NCBI GenBank assembly: GCA_017532425.1
Contig: JAFXJH010000143.1
Span: 1-43,944, forward strand
Source of the DNA: Clostridia bacterium
GTDB taxonomy: Bacteria; Bacillota; Clostridia; Oscillospirales; CAG-272
Length of the DNA: 43,944 nucleotides
Direction of reading: 5' to 3'
Within the stretch, counting starts at the first letter, position 1; each line of letters starts with the position of its first letter. Shown here in pieces: positions 34,192 through 43,921 of this stretch. The position numbers were made by a program, and so were the translations under genes. The notes below the pieces were generated by a model, which saw only the letters and a list, made by a program, of their open reading frames with translations, did no database searches and was not told the origin of the DNA.

Positions 34192-37100
34192 TCATCGTAT
34201 GTGTCCGAGCAGCTTCTTCAGCACTGTCCAAAGAAGTGCGAAAAACGTAACGTAGCTTATACTGAAGCTGTTTACCGAGATGCTTGCCTCTACCGCACCG
34301 GCAAATCCTTCGTTTATCCTCTTGACTTCCGAATTGTATTTTTCGATCTCTTTGTCGAGAATCTCAAGAGAAGCGGCAACGCCCGCGTCCTTCAGATAAA
34401 CGTCCGATTTGATCTTATACGCCTCGGACATAGCCGAAAATCTTTCCTCGGGTGTTTTTGCCTGCGCTATCTTATCTACGGCAGCGATAAAGTCCTGCGG
34501 CAGATAAGCAAATCTGTATTTTTCGGTAAACTGTGCGGTATATTCGGCATTCTGAGTAGCCTTTTCGGGCAGAGTCGGTGACCACGCGCTGAAAATATAT
34601 TCGTAAAGCTCTGTGCCCTCATGTATCGGTGACTCGGGCGGGATTATATCATCACCGTAATGAAGCACAAGCTCAGCCAGCACGCTTCCGTCGTAATTTT
34701 TGAATATTATGCGGTAATCGATATACGTTGCCGTGTATTTTGCGGTAACAACGCTGTCCGCTCTTACCTTTTTGTATTCGCCGTCCCACGAGTCAAAGGC
34801 GTAATCGTACGTATTGTCCGACGCTCTGCTCGGAGTATCGGGCAACACCGCACTCTCTCCGTGAAGAACGTTCTGAGTGCTTATGAGAGTGCCGTCCCAA
34901 TCGTAAAAATACACTGTATACAGCGGTTTTCCGTCGCTGAAGACTGCGGTAAGCTCGGTGTCCGCGCTGATATTATCGAAAGGCTTATCCCATCCGACAA
35001 ACTCGCATATCTTACCCTTTTCGTGCTCGTGCTCGGGAGTTTTTCCCTTATATTCTGCAGAGCCGCCGTATTCGACCTCGACCATATAAAGTATCGTGCC
35101 GTCATAGTTTCTGAAAACAACGGTATAGCTTCTTACAGTCTCTTCAAAGACCGCCTCGAATACCATATCTCCGCTGACCGTGATATTTTCATAATATCCG
35201 CTCCATCCGAGAAATACGTAGTAAAATGCTTTATTTGCTTCCTTTACCGGAATACTCACCGGCAGATCTATTACGCTTCCGTAAGCAAGCTCTGTCGTAT
35301 AGAATTCCATACCCTCGCTCATAAACCTTACTGTGTATTTTTCAAGGTGGTAAACGACCGTTATCTCGGTGTCCTCGGTGATATTTCCGCTGACCACCGC
35401 GATCGAGGAAATGTATCCGTCGAGCGCCGGTGTTTCCACGCTGTATTCTGCCATATGATCCATATTTTCCACAACGTACGGAGGGTAGACCTCTTCTCCG
35501 TTTACATGGACATATTTTACTGTCAGAGTGTATTTTCTTGCGCTGTATGTAACCTTAAACGAGAGCTCCTCGCCATCGGCTGTTCCGCTTACGAGTGAAA
35601 TATCGGGAAGGTATCCGACTATCTCGGGAGAGGCTATCTCATATACGCTTCCGAAGGGGGTCTCCAATGTTTTTACTTCTATCGGAGTTCCGTCTGAATA
35701 AATATATTCTACCCTTATTTTGCATGTTATCGGGGTATATATTACGTTTATTTCGATATTATCGGTAACACTGCCCTCGATTGCGGTGGCACTTGCCGTA
35801 TAGCCGTTTACTATCGGAGAGTCCACGTGATACTCTGTCATATAGACAAGGTCTGAAAGCAGGTAGGGTTCGCAAACGGGGCTTCCGTCTTCATAGACAT
35901 AATTTATCTTTATCGTATACAGGGTAGGCACGTATATCACGTTTATCTCGACATCCTCATCGGACATAACTATCTCTACCTGCTTCATATCGGGGCGGTA
36001 TCCCGCAACCGTGGGAGAAGGTATGATATATTCTTTTCCGACCGAGGCAAGCTCGTCGATATAGCTTTCGCAGACCTTTTCTCCGTTCTCATAAAGATAA
36101 TTTATTACAAGCTTACGGTATTTTTCATAAAGCACTCTGTGCTTTACTCCGCCGATCGGCATTTTACCCGAAATACTCTGTTCATTTGCGAAAAATCCGT
36201 CTACTGTCTGGAAATCGACCGAGAAATCCCTTCCCCAACCGATCTCTGCAGTATATGTCGGTGCAAGCTGTTCGCCGAGAATATTTTCATAGGTTATCTC
36301 AAGCGTGAACTTGATATCCGACAGGTCTACCGTGATATAGCTGTCCTTTTCGGTGAATTTCGGAGCCTTTGCAACGCGGAAGGTCGCTTCCTTGCCGCTG
36401 ATCCTCATTCCGTAGATATATCCGCCGTCATAGCGGTATTTTTCGATCTCGGTAAGCTCTGCGGTCGTCGGGTCGTACGCATAGATCGCATCCGAGGTGC
36501 TTATTACAAGCGTGCCGAAATAGCTTCCGAGTCCCGCATACGTATCAAGATAATAGCTCGTCGTGCTTTCCCACATAAACCATAGTGCGGGGATTGATAC
36601 AAGGCGGTTATACGTATTATTTTCGAAATCTATCTGTCCGAGTACAAGAGAGATCTCCTGCGATCCGCTATCCTTTACAAGGAGATACCAGTCTTCTCCG
36701 AGAGGCGCAATATCAAGACACACGCCGAGCCCTTTAACAAAGAAATTATCGTAACCGTCATCGAAAACAAGGTCTGACTCCCACTCGTAATGTCCGCTTG
36801 CCTCGATAGCAGCGTTTCCGCACAGGAAATTCGTATAAATAACGTCATCGAATCTGTCAAAGTTGCCCTGCACCATAGCATCGTCCCAGGTTATGTCGAG
36901 GTGATACCATTTACCGTCTATTTCCACGCAGTTCCATACGTGATTCATACTGATGCTTGCCACCGCACCCGAATTTATTTCAAGTCGGTTAAAGAGCTCG
37001 ATAGCAAGAAGGGTGTACGCCTGACAAACGCCCACTTTCTTCTTGAGGAATCTGTAGGAATCGTATACGGTATTCTCTGTGAATTCTGTAAAATTCGGAT

Positions 37101-37710
37101 CGTATCTGAAGTTTTTGACGATATGATCGTGCACGAAAAGTACCTTTTCAAGATCGCTCCACGCAGGATCTATCTCCTTGACTATCTTCGAAACAAGCTC
37201 TTCGTATTCCTTTTTCTGAGAAGCAAGCTCATCGCCCGTAGCCATATACTGCGGTGCAACGCTGAGCACCCTTTCTCCGTCGGCGTAATAGCTGTACGTT
37301 GGCTTTACGTAAAAAAGCTCGGGATTTGAATTAAGTATCTTCGTAATCGTACTGTTCAGGTCTTCCTTTGTAACTACTCCATCAAGACCCTCAAAGCTTA
37401 TCTCGGCTTCTGCCCTTCTCAGCCCGTCAAGCAGCATATTGTAAAGAGGAGATTCCTGCGAGGTACGCTTATGTGAAGCAAAAACTATACGTTTTTCATT
37501 CTTTTCGTCCGAGTTATGCGCAAAACGGTCATAGCTGCAGCAGACCGAATCGTACGAAAGATCGCCAAACTGTATAGCGTCTATTTTTCCCGACTCGGGT
37601 GTACCCTTTACGGCATCGCTTTTCAAAGGAGCAAGAAAGGAAACGAGCACACAGAGCGTAAGCGCCAGGACGGCTACACCAAGCGTATATACGGCATATC
37701 GTTTTTTCAC
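34192..37710 (-). CDS. Large surface protein: transglutaminase-like domain plus MucBP-like and InlB-like repeats
   Basis: A 1172-residue secreted protein starting at a GTG at 37710. AAAGGAGG lies 7 nt upstream; an ATG at 37752 has no ribosome site and only about 15 nt of leader. A signal/anchor helix covers about 5-27. A transglutaminase-like domain (about 180-290) has a plausible Cys-His-Asp triad: C229 (VGVCQAYTLL), H257 (SMNHVWNCVE) and D272 (WYHLDITWDD). After a beta-rich middle, at least four MucBP-like repeats occupy about 532-788, with a divergent one before them. Four InlB/WxG-like repeats occupy about 792-1061. A C-terminal helical region ends in a hydrophobic segment (last 30 residues) and a short basic tail. 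No LPXTG motif is seen. Likely surface-bound, with peptide cross-linking, proteolytic or adhesive activity; function unproved. Confidence 0.87.
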   Translation of the reverse strand: MKKRYAVYTLGVAVLALTLCVLVSFLAPLKSDAVKGTPESGKIDAIQFGDLSYDSVCCSYDRFAHNSDEKNEKRIVFASHKRTSQESPLYNMLLDGLRRAEAEISFEGLDGVVTKEDLNSTITKILNSNPELFYVKPTYSYYADGERVLSVAPQYMATGDELASQKKEYEELVSKIVKEIDPAWSDLEKVLFVHDHIVKNFRYDPNFTEFTENTVYDSYRFLKKKVGVCQAYTLLAIELFNRLEINSGAVASISMNHVWNCVEIDGKWYHLDITWDDAMVQGNFDRFDDVIYTNFLCGNAAIEASGHYEWESDLVFDDGYDNFFVKGLGVCLDIAPLGEDWYLLVKDSGSQEISLVLGQIDFENNTYNRLVSIPALWFMWESTTSYYLDTYAGLGSYFGTLVISTSDAIYAYDPTTAELTEIEKYRYDGGYIYGMRISGKEATFRVAKAPKFTEKDSYITVDLSDIKFTLEITYENILGEQLAPTYTAEIGWGRDFSVDFQTVDGFFANEQSISGKMPIGGVKHRVLYEKYRKLVINYLYENGEKVCESYIDELASVGKEYIIPSPTVAGYRPDMKQVEIVMSDEDVEINVIYVPTLYTIKINYVYEDGSPVCEPYLLSDLVYMTEYHVDSPIVNGYTASATAIEGSVTDNIEINVIYTPITCKIRVEYIYSDGTPIEVKTLETPFGSVYEIASPEIVGYLPDISLVSGTADGEELSFKVTYSARKYTLTVKYVHVNGEEVYPPYVVENMDHMAEYSVETPALDGYISSIAVVSGNITEDTEITVVYHLEKYTVRFMSEGMEFYTTELAYGSVIDLPVSIPVKEANKAFYYVFLGWSGYYENITVSGDMVFEAVFEETVRSYTVVFRNYDGTILYMVEVEYGGSAEYKGKTPEHEHEKGKICEFVGWDKPFDNISADTELTAVFSDGKPLYTVYFYDWDGTLISTQNVLHGESAVLPDTPSRASDNTYDYAFDSWDGEYKKVRADSVVTAKYTATYIDYRIIFKNYDGSVLAELVLHYGDDIIPPESPIHEGTELYEYIFSAWSPTLPEKATQNAEYTAQFTEKYRFAYLPQDFIAAVDKIAQAKTPEERFSAMSEAYKIKSDVYLKDAGVAASLEILDKEIEKYNSEVKRINEGFAGAVEASISVNSFSISYVTFFALLWTVLKKLLGHIR

Positions 37711-37717
37711 AGCTTTT

Positions 37718-37725
37718 CCTCCTTT
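37718..37725 (-). promoter_or_regulatory. Ribosome binding site deciding the GTG start of the surface protein
   Basis: AAAGGAGG on the minus strand, 7 nt before the GTG at 37710, is a near-perfect Shine-Dalgarno sequence and favours GTG over the upstream ATG. Confidence 0.88.
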
Positions 37726-37755
37726 ACAGACATTAGCATAGGTCTTTTTCATATC

Positions 37756-37770
37756 GTAGACTTACTCTAC
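37756..37770. repeat. Short palindrome at the surface-gene transcription start
   Basis: GTAGA and TCTAC flank 5 nt (gtagacttactctac). It covers the predicted start site near 37767 and could be an operator or a 5' leader hairpin. Confidence 0.45.
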
Positions 37771-37773
37771 TCT

Positions 37774-37802
37774 ATAATATCACATATACACCCCTATGTC
37801 AA
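37774..37802 (-). promoter_or_regulatory. Promoter of the surface-protein transcript
   Basis: Minus-strand TTGACA (37802-37797) and TATTAT (37779-37774) with a 17-nt spacer. The leader to the GTG start is about 57 nt. Confidence 0.88.
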
Positions 37803-37842
37803 GTCAACTTACGCTTTCAAGAACATTTGTTACTTTATAACC

Positions 37843-37920
37843 GCTTTTTGTTCATAATTAAACGTCGAAAAATATATTTTTTGCTCAAATATTCGGATTC
37901 TCGTAATTATGAACAAAAGC
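37843..37920. repeat. Long interrupted inverted repeat between the divergent surface and glycogen units
   Basis: GCTTTTTGTTCATAATTA (37843-37860) and TAATTATGAACAAAAGC (37904-37920) are complementary apart from one extra T, with a 43-nt centre. The pair lies between two divergent promoters, 41 bp from the surface-gene -35 and about 90 bp from the glgB -35. The symmetry and placement suggest a regulator site or looping element; no other gene occupies this gap. Confidence 0.75.
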
Positions 37921-38008
37921 GTGACTTGAAATTTGTGCAATTTAACATTAAACATCGACAAAATCCGCAAAAAAAGCAGACACATTTGTAGAAAATTCAG
38001 TACAACTA

Positions 38009-38037
38009 TTGAAATATTTTAATACATATGTTATACT
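38009..38037 (+). promoter_or_regulatory. Glycogen operon promoter
   Basis: TTGAAA (38009-38014) and TATACT (38032-38037) are 17 nt apart. The predicted start near 38044 gives a leader of about 44 nt before the glgB ATG. Confidence 0.82.
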
Positions 38038-38087
38038 ATAAAAAACTTACTATGGGCTTGTGCGATTTTACTTGGGAGGGGTCATAT

Positions 38088-40076
38088 ATGAATAAAAAAT
38101 CATTAAAGAGCGTTCAGAAAAAAGATCCGAATCTGCCGAAGGAAGACCTCGCACATTATTATTTTCATCAGGGAACGAATTTTAACACCTACGATTATCT
38201 CGGCGTTCACAGAGTGACCGAAAAGGGCAAGAACGTCGGTTACGTTTTCAGAACCTGGGCGCCTGCCGCTCACGAGATATACGTGCTTGGCGATTTTAAC
38301 GCCTGGGAAAAGACTCACCCTATGAAGAGAATAACCGAAATGGGTGTATGGGAGTGCTTTGTCAAAACAGAGCTTTCACTTGAGGACACGCCCTACAAAT
38401 ACGTTATAATCTCCAAGGCAGGCGAGCATTACAAGGCGGATCCGTACGCCACCTACAGCGAAACGGGGCTCAAGACCGCCTCACTTATACACACCGAAAG
38501 TACCTTTGACTGGAAGGACGCTTCCTGGTTCAGACACAGAAAAAAGGCTATACAGAACGGATACTGGGACGTACCGCTCAACATCTACGAGATGCACCTT
38601 GCTTCGTGGAGAAAAAAGGAAGCGGACAATGATGACGACGAGGGATATTTCTCTTACCGCGAGATAGCCGATATGCTCGTTCCTTACGTCAAGGAAATGG
38701 GATATACCCACGTCGAGCTTCTCCCCATAACCGAATTCCCTTACTACGCATCGTGGGGATATCAGGTCACCGGATATTTTGCTCCGACGTCGCGCTTCGG
38801 AAATCCCGAGGATTTTAAATATTTTATAAACAAGCTGCATACAAATGGAATAGGCGTTATTCTTGACTGGGTGCCTGCACACTTCCCGAAAGACGAGCAC
38901 GGTCTTCGCGATTTCGACGGCTCACCTCTTTACGAGTATCAGGGCACAGACCGTATGGAGCACAAGGAGTGGGGCACACGCTGCTTTGACGTCGGCAGAA
39001 ACGAGGTACAGTGCTTCCTCATTTCAAGCGCGCTCTACTGGCTGAGAGAGTTTCACATCGACGGACTTCGTGTTGATGCCGTCGCTTCTATGCTCTATCT
39101 CGACTATGCAAGAGAGCCGGGCGAATGGATACCAAACGTCTACGGAACAAACGAAAATCTTGAGTCGCAGGCCTTTTTCAGAAAGCTCAACAAGACGATA
39201 TTCGCCGAGTTTCCCGATATACTTATGATAGCTGAAGAGTCAACTGCCTTCGGAAAGGTCACGAAGCCTGTCCATGAGGGCGGTCTCGGCTTCAACTTCA
39301 AGTGGAATATGGGCTGGTCGAACGATATGTTTGACTACGTAAAATGCGACCCATTCTTCCGCAAAAACATTCACGACAAGCTGACCTTCTCGCTCTGCTA
39401 CGCATTTTCGGAGAATTACATTCTTACCGTTTCGCACGACGAGGTCGTACACGGAAAGAAATCTCTTATAGACAAAATGTACGGCAGCTACGAGCAGAAA
39501 TTTGCGGGGATCCGTCTTTTCCTCGCGTATCAGATGGCTCATCCGGGCAAAAAAATGCTCTTTATGGGCTGTGAGTACGGTCAATTCCGCGAATGGGATT
39601 TCGCTACACAGCTCGAATGGTTTATGCTTGACTACGAAACACATTCGACTCTGCGTACCTTCACCTCAAAGCTTAATAATTTCTATCTGAAAACACCTCA
39701 GCTTTGGGAGGTCGATTTCACGTGGGACGGCTTTGACTGGATATATCCCGATATGCGCGACGAAAACCTCGTTGCATTCAGAAGATTTGATAAGGCCGGC
39801 AACGAGCTTATCGCCGTAATGAATTTCTCCGCCGCCGAAATAAGCGATCTTTCCATCCCGGCAAGATCGGAAAGCTACCGCGTCGCCTTCTCAACAGACA
39901 ACGAAAGCCTCGGAGGAAGCGGCATTTCAAGCAGCGGTATACTTCGTGCTGATGAATACAAAAACATTCACGTAAAGCTTGCACCTCTCAGCGGACTTAT
40001 GATTCTACCGAGACAGACAAAGAAACAAAAGACAGAACAGACAAACGTAAAAATTACCGAGGAGGTATTAATATAA
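38088..40076 (+). CDS. glgB: 1,4-alpha-glucan branching enzyme GlgB
   Basis: Adds alpha-1,6 branches to glycogen. I use the ATG at 38088, with GGGAGGGG 6 nt upstream (662 residues); an upstream in-frame ATG lies inside the promoter. Residues about 30-145 form a CBM48-type N-terminal module ([21 protein letters not shown]). The GH13 barrel follows, with nucleophile D330 ([10 protein letters not shown]), acid/base E383 (LMIAEEST) and D451 ([10 protein letters not shown]). A C-terminal beta domain completes it. It lies one base before glgC, so the two are co-translated. Confidence 0.97.
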   Translation: MNKKSLKSVQKKDPNLPKEDLAHYYFHQGTNFNTYDYLGVHRVTEKGKNVGYVFRTWAPAAHEIYVLGDFNAWEKTHPMKRITEMGVWECFVKTELSLEDTPYKYVIISKAGEHYKADPYATYSETGLKTASLIHTESTFDWKDASWFRHRKKAIQNGYWDVPLNIYEMHLASWRKKEADNDDDEGYFSYREIADMLVPYVKEMGYTHVELLPITEFPYYASWGYQVTGYFAPTSRFGNPEDFKYFINKLHTNGIGVILDWVPAHFPKDEHGLRDFDGSPLYEYQGTDRMEHKEWGTRCFDVGRNEVQCFLISSALYWLREFHIDGLRVDAVASMLYLDYAREPGEWIPNVYGTNENLESQAFFRKLNKTIFAEFPDILMIAEESTAFGKVTKPVHEGGLGFNFKWNMGWSNDMFDYVKCDPFFRKNIHDKLTFSLCYAFSENYILTVSHDEVVHGKKSLIDKMYGSYEQKFAGIRLFLAYQMAHPGKKMLFMGCEYGQFREWDFATQLEWFMLDYETHSTLRTFTSKLNNFYLKTPQLWEVDFTWDGFDWIYPDMRDENLVAFRRFDKAGNELIAVMNFSAAEISDLSIPARSESYRVAFSTDNESLGGSGISSSGILRADEYKNIHVKLAPLSGLMILPRQTKKQKTEQTNVKITEEVLI

Positions 40077-40077
40077 A

Positions 40078-41304
40078 ATGAGCATGTACAAAAGCAAAGA
40101 ATGCGTAGCCATGTTACTTGCAGGAGGACAGGGCAGCCGTCTCTACACACTTACCGAGAAAACAGCCAAGCCTGCTGTTCTTTTCGGCGGAAAATACAGG
40201 ATAATTGACTTTCCTCTTTCAAACTGCGTAAACTCGGGTATAGATACCGTCGGAGTTCTTACGCAGTATCAGCCTCTCGTTCTTAACGAGTACATCGGTA
40301 ACGGTCAGCCTTGGGACCTCGACAGATCGGTCGGCGGCGTAATGGTCCTCCCTCCTTATCAGGGAAACAAGTCGGCAGACTGGTACAAGGGCACGGCAAA
40401 CGCTATCTATCAGAACCTCAACTTCCTTGACAGATACGATCCGAAGTACGTTCTTGTCCTTTCGGGTGACCATATCTACAAGATGGATTACAGCGCTATG
40501 CTCAGCTTCCACAAGGAAAAGGAAGCAGACTGCACTATCGCCGTTCTCGACGTTCCGCTTGAAGAAGCATCCCGCTTCGGTATTATGAACACAAGAGAAA
40601 ACGGTGAAATATTCGAATTTGAAGAGAAGCCCAAGCATCCGAAGAGCACAAACGCTTCGATGGGTATCTACATCTTCACATATGAAAAGCTGAGAAAGTA
40701 TCTTATCGACGACGAGGCTAATCCGAATTCCGAAAACGATTTCGGTAAGGATATCATTCCCTCCATGCTTTCGGGCGGAGAAAAGCTTTACGCTTATCCC
40801 TTCGAGGGCTACTGGAAGGACGTCGGAACTATCTCAAGCCTTTGGGAAGCAAATATGGATCTTCTCGGAGATCCCCCAAAGTTCAATATTCACGACAAGA
40901 GCTGGAGATTCTTCTCAAGAACACCCGCACAGCCTGCGCAGTATATCGGCAAGGGCGCGGTGCTCTCCTCTTCTCTTATCACAGAGGGTTGTGAGATCTA
41001 CGGAACTGTTGAAAACTCGGTAATATTCAGCGGCGTACACATCGCTCCCGGCGCGGTAGTACGTGACAGCGTTATCATGCGCGACGTTGACATCGCAGAG
41101 GGCGCTGTAGTTGAATATTCTATCGTAGACAGCAATGTTTCCATAGGCAAAAACGCAAAGATCGGTGCTCCCAAGGAAGAGGCAGACGGCATTGCCGTTA
41201 TCGGCGGTGGTCTTGACATCCCCGAAAATATGACCATAGAAAGCGGTCTTATGGTAAATCAGACAAAGCTTGAAGAATTACTTTCTGCGAAGGAGGACAA
41301 CTAA
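40078..41304 (+). CDS. glgC: Glucose-1-phosphate adenylyltransferase GlgC
   Basis: Makes ADP-glucose from glucose-1-phosphate and ATP, the committed step of bacterial glycogen synthesis. The 408 residues have the nucleotide loop AGGQGSRL at 15-22, KPAV at 31-34, and [11 protein letters not shown], then a left-handed beta-helix C-terminal domain with hexapeptide-like repeats. In Firmicutes GlgC works with GlgD, encoded next. The gene begins one base after the glgB stop, with AGGAGG in the glgB tail. Confidence 0.97.
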   Translation: MSMYKSKECVAMLLAGGQGSRLYTLTEKTAKPAVLFGGKYRIIDFPLSNCVNSGIDTVGVLTQYQPLVLNEYIGNGQPWDLDRSVGGVMVLPPYQGNKSADWYKGTANAIYQNLNFLDRYDPKYVLVLSGDHIYKMDYSAMLSFHKEKEADCTIAVLDVPLEEASRFGIMNTRENGEIFEFEEKPKHPKSTNASMGIYIFTYEKLRKYLIDDEANPNSENDFGKDIIPSMLSGGEKLYAYPFEGYWKDVGTISSLWEANMDLLGDPPKFNIHDKSWRFFSRTPAQPAQYIGKGAVLSSSLITEGCEIYGTVENSVIFSGVHIAPGAVVRDSVIMRDVDIAEGAVVEYSIVDSNVSIGKNAKIGAPKEEADGIAVIGGGLDIPENMTIESGLMVNQTKLEELLSAKEDN

Positions 41305-41305
41305 T

Positions 41306-42439
41306 ATGTCGGTTTCAGGAATTATTTTTGCAAATCTTCACGATCAGTATATACCCCAGCTCACAACGACAAGAACGCTTGCATCCGTTCCGTTTGCGTG
41401 CAGATACCGTCTTATTGACTTTGCTCTCTCCAACTTCGCAAACTCGGGTATTTCCGACGTTAACGTTATTACACAGACAAATTACCATTCCCTTATGGAT
41501 CATCTCGGATCGGGTAAGGACTGGGATCTTGCAAGAAGAGTCGGCGGACTCAAGCTTCTGCCTCCTTTCATCACGGCTTATTCCTCAAACGAATCGCAGA
41601 TATATTCCACACGTCTTAACGCTCTCAAAAATATCTCTATGCTCATAAACCGCTCGTCCGACGATTATATCGTCCTCGCTGACTGCGACGGTATATGCAA
41701 CATCGATATAAACGATCTCGTAGAGTCGCACGTAAAGAGCGGTGCAGACCTTACTATCGCCATCAAGAGAGTTTCTATCACTCCCGAAAAGGCAAAGCAC
41801 AACTCTATCGTTGTTTCAAGCCCCGACGGCGAGCTTCTCGATATGATCCGCGACCCCAAGAACATTTCGGGTGAGGTCGACATCAACATCAATATCTGGG
41901 TAGCTACACGTACCTATCTGCAGAGAATAATCGCAGAATCTATCGTAAGAGATTACGAAAGCTTCGCAAAGGACGTTATCGTCCGCAACATCGGCAAGCA
42001 CAATTACAGAGTTTACCGCTTCGACGGATATTACGAAAAGATCACCTCTATCGAGGATTATTTCGCTTGCAATATGAATCTTCTCAACGAAAAGTCTACG
42101 CGCGACGCGCTTTTCAACGTGCCCGGCAGACCTATCGTAACCAAGGTAAGAAACAGTACGCCTACAGAATATCTCCCCGGCTCGTCTGTTGAAAACTCTA
42201 TGATCGCTGACGGCTGCGTTATCGAAGGACACGTTGAGAACTCGATAATCTTCCGCGGTGTAAAGATCGGCAAGGGCTCTGTAGTAAAGAATTCTATTCT
42301 TTTCCAGGATACGCAGACCGGAAGAGGAGTAAGCCTCAACTGCGTTATTACCGACAAGAGCGTATTCATTCGTGACGGCGTAACTCTTTCGGGTCATCCG
42401 TCAATTCCCTTCTGCATAGAAAAGGAAAAGGTTCTCTGA
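41306..42439 (+). CDS. glgD: ADP-glucose pyrophosphorylase regulatory subunit GlgD
   Basis: Non-catalytic or weakly active partner of GlgC that raises its activity in Firmicutes. The ATG at 41306 follows AGGAGG by 9 nt and lies 1 bp after the glgC stop (377 residues). The N-terminal nucleotide loop is degenerate: where GlgC has GGQGSRL, this has IIFANLHDQYIPQL, which is typical of GlgD. The fold elements CRYRLIDFALSNFANSG and the C-terminal beta-helix are conserved. Confidence 0.95.
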   Translation: MSVSGIIFANLHDQYIPQLTTTRTLASVPFACRYRLIDFALSNFANSGISDVNVITQTNYHSLMDHLGSGKDWDLARRVGGLKLLPPFITAYSSNESQIYSTRLNALKNISMLINRSSDDYIVLADCDGICNIDINDLVESHVKSGADLTIAIKRVSITPEKAKHNSIVVSSPDGELLDMIRDPKNISGEVDININIWVATRTYLQRIIAESIVRDYESFAKDVIVRNIGKHNYRVYRFDGYYEKITSIEDYFACNMNLLNEKSTRDALFNVPGRPIVTKVRNSTPTEYLPGSSVENSMIADGCVIEGHVENSIIFRGVKIGKGSVVKNSILFQDTQTGRGVSLNCVITDKSVFIRDGVTLSGHPSIPFCIEKEKVL

Positions 42440-42475
42440 TAAATCAACATTAAAAACAAAGGTTTTATAACAGTT

Positions 42476-43897
42476 ATGGAAAATAAAAAGACAAAAATTC
42501 TTATAGTCGGTGCTGAAGCACTTCCCTTCGCCGCAACGGGCGGTCTCGGTGACGTTCTCGGCTCGCTTCCCGCAGCTCTTGCACGCGAGGCGTCCGATGC
42601 CGATATCCGCGTGGTTATGCCCCTTTACGCCAAGGTTGGCGCAGAGTACCGCGAAAAAATGACAAAGGTCGCAGAAATTACCGTTAAGCTCGCTTGGAGA
42701 AATCAGTACTGCGGCATATACAGCCTTGAAAAGGACGGCGTTATCTACTATTTCCTCGACAACGAATACTATTTTGACCGCGATGCTCTTTACGGATTCT
42801 TTGACGACGGCGAAAGATACGCGTTCTTCTCGCGCGCCGTTATGGATATGATCCCCGCTATAGATTTCTATCCCGACGTTCTCCACGCAAACGACTGGCA
42901 GAGCGCTCTTACCGTGGTATACAACAAGCTTTACTACAAATATCCCGGAATGAAGACTATCTACACGATACACAACATCGAGTATCAGGGCAAGTATGAC
43001 AAGTACATTCTCGGCGACGTATTCGCAATAGACAACAGCGATCTCTCGATCGTTGAATATGACGGCTGCATCAACCTCACAAAGGGTGCTATCGTTTGCT
43101 GCGACAGACTTACGACCGTAAGCAGCCGCTATGCCGACGAGATCAAGGACGCTTTCTTTGCGCACGGTCTTGAAAACATCATCAAAGCCAACGCAGAAAA
43201 GCTTTCGGGTATCGTAAACGGAATTGACTACGAATACTACAATCCTCTGAAGCTTGATGAAAAGTTCAGCGCAGGATACAGAACCTTCTCGGGCAAGGCA
43301 AAGAACAAGGCAGCTCTTCAGGAAATGCTCGGTCTTCCTACCGACACCGATGCTCCTATCGTATCTATGATCTCCCGTCTTGCTTCTCACAAGGGATTCG
43401 ACCTTGTAAAATGCGTTCTCGAGGAAGCACTTGACAATTCTGATATGCAGTTCGTTCTCCTCGGAACGGGTGAAAAGGAATTCGAATACTATTTCTGCGA
43501 GCTCGCAGCTAAATATCCTACCCGTGTTCGCGCTCTCTTTGAATTCAACAAGGAGCTCTCCAAAAAGATCTATGCCGGATCCGATATATTCCTTATGCCC
43601 TCGAAGAGCGAGCCCTGCGGACTTGCACAGATGATAGCCTGCTCCTACGCTACGGTACCGATCGTCAGAGCCGTCGGCGGACTCTATGACTCGATCAAAA
43701 GCTATCCTGCGCCCGACTCTAACGGCTTTACCTTTGATAATTATAACGCTCACGATTTCCTCTTTAAGATCTACGAGGCATTGGAGCTTTACGGCAACAC
43801 TTCGGAGTGGGATAAGCTCACGCTGAGAGCAATTAAATCCGACTTCACTTGGAGCAAATCTGCCTCGAAATATATGGAAATTTACTCTAAAATCTAG
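42476..43897 (+). CDS. glgA: Glycogen synthase GlgA (ADP-glucose type)
   Basis: GT5 glucosyltransferase that elongates alpha-1,4-glucan from ADP-glucose. The 473 residues have the N-terminal loop ATGGLGDVLGSLPAAL at 20-35, where the usual K of KTGGL is A20. HANDWQSALTVV, KTIYTIHNIEYQG and the C-terminal PSKSEPCGLAQMIACSYATVPIV with the catalytic glutamate are also seen. The enzyme is complete. It follows glgD by 36 bp in the same operon. Confidence 0.96.
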   Translation: MENKKTKILIVGAEALPFAATGGLGDVLGSLPAALAREASDADIRVVMPLYAKVGAEYREKMTKVAEITVKLAWRNQYCGIYSLEKDGVIYYFLDNEYYFDRDALYGFFDDGERYAFFSRAVMDMIPAIDFYPDVLHANDWQSALTVVYNKLYYKYPGMKTIYTIHNIEYQGKYDKYILGDVFAIDNSDLSIVEYDGCINLTKGAIVCCDRLTTVSSRYADEIKDAFFAHGLENIIKANAEKLSGIVNGIDYEYYNPLKLDEKFSAGYRTFSGKAKNKAALQEMLGLPTDTDAPIVSMISRLASHKGFDLVKCVLEEALDNSDMQFVLLGTGEKEFEYYFCELAAKYPTRVRALFEFNKELSKKIYAGSDIFLMPSKSEPCGLAQMIACSYATVPIVRAVGGLYDSIKSYPAPDSNGFTFDNYNAHDFLFKIYEALELYGNTSEWDKLTLRAIKSDFTWSKSASKYMEIYSKI

Positions 43898-43921
43898 TAT
43901 ATAAAAGTTTAGGAATACAAA

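Noticed and set aside
37711-37752. ATG at 37752 as start of the surface protein
   Set aside because: No ribosome site upstream and it is about 15 nt from the predicted transcription start; the GTG at 37710 has AAAGGAGG at 7 nt.
38028-38087. Upstream in-frame start for glgB at 38028
   Set aside because: It falls inside the -10 region of the glycogen promoter; ATG 38088 has GGGAGGGG.
42401-43753. 450-codon minus-strand frame opposite glgA
   Set aside because: Antisense to glgA with conserved GT5 motifs; no independent signals.
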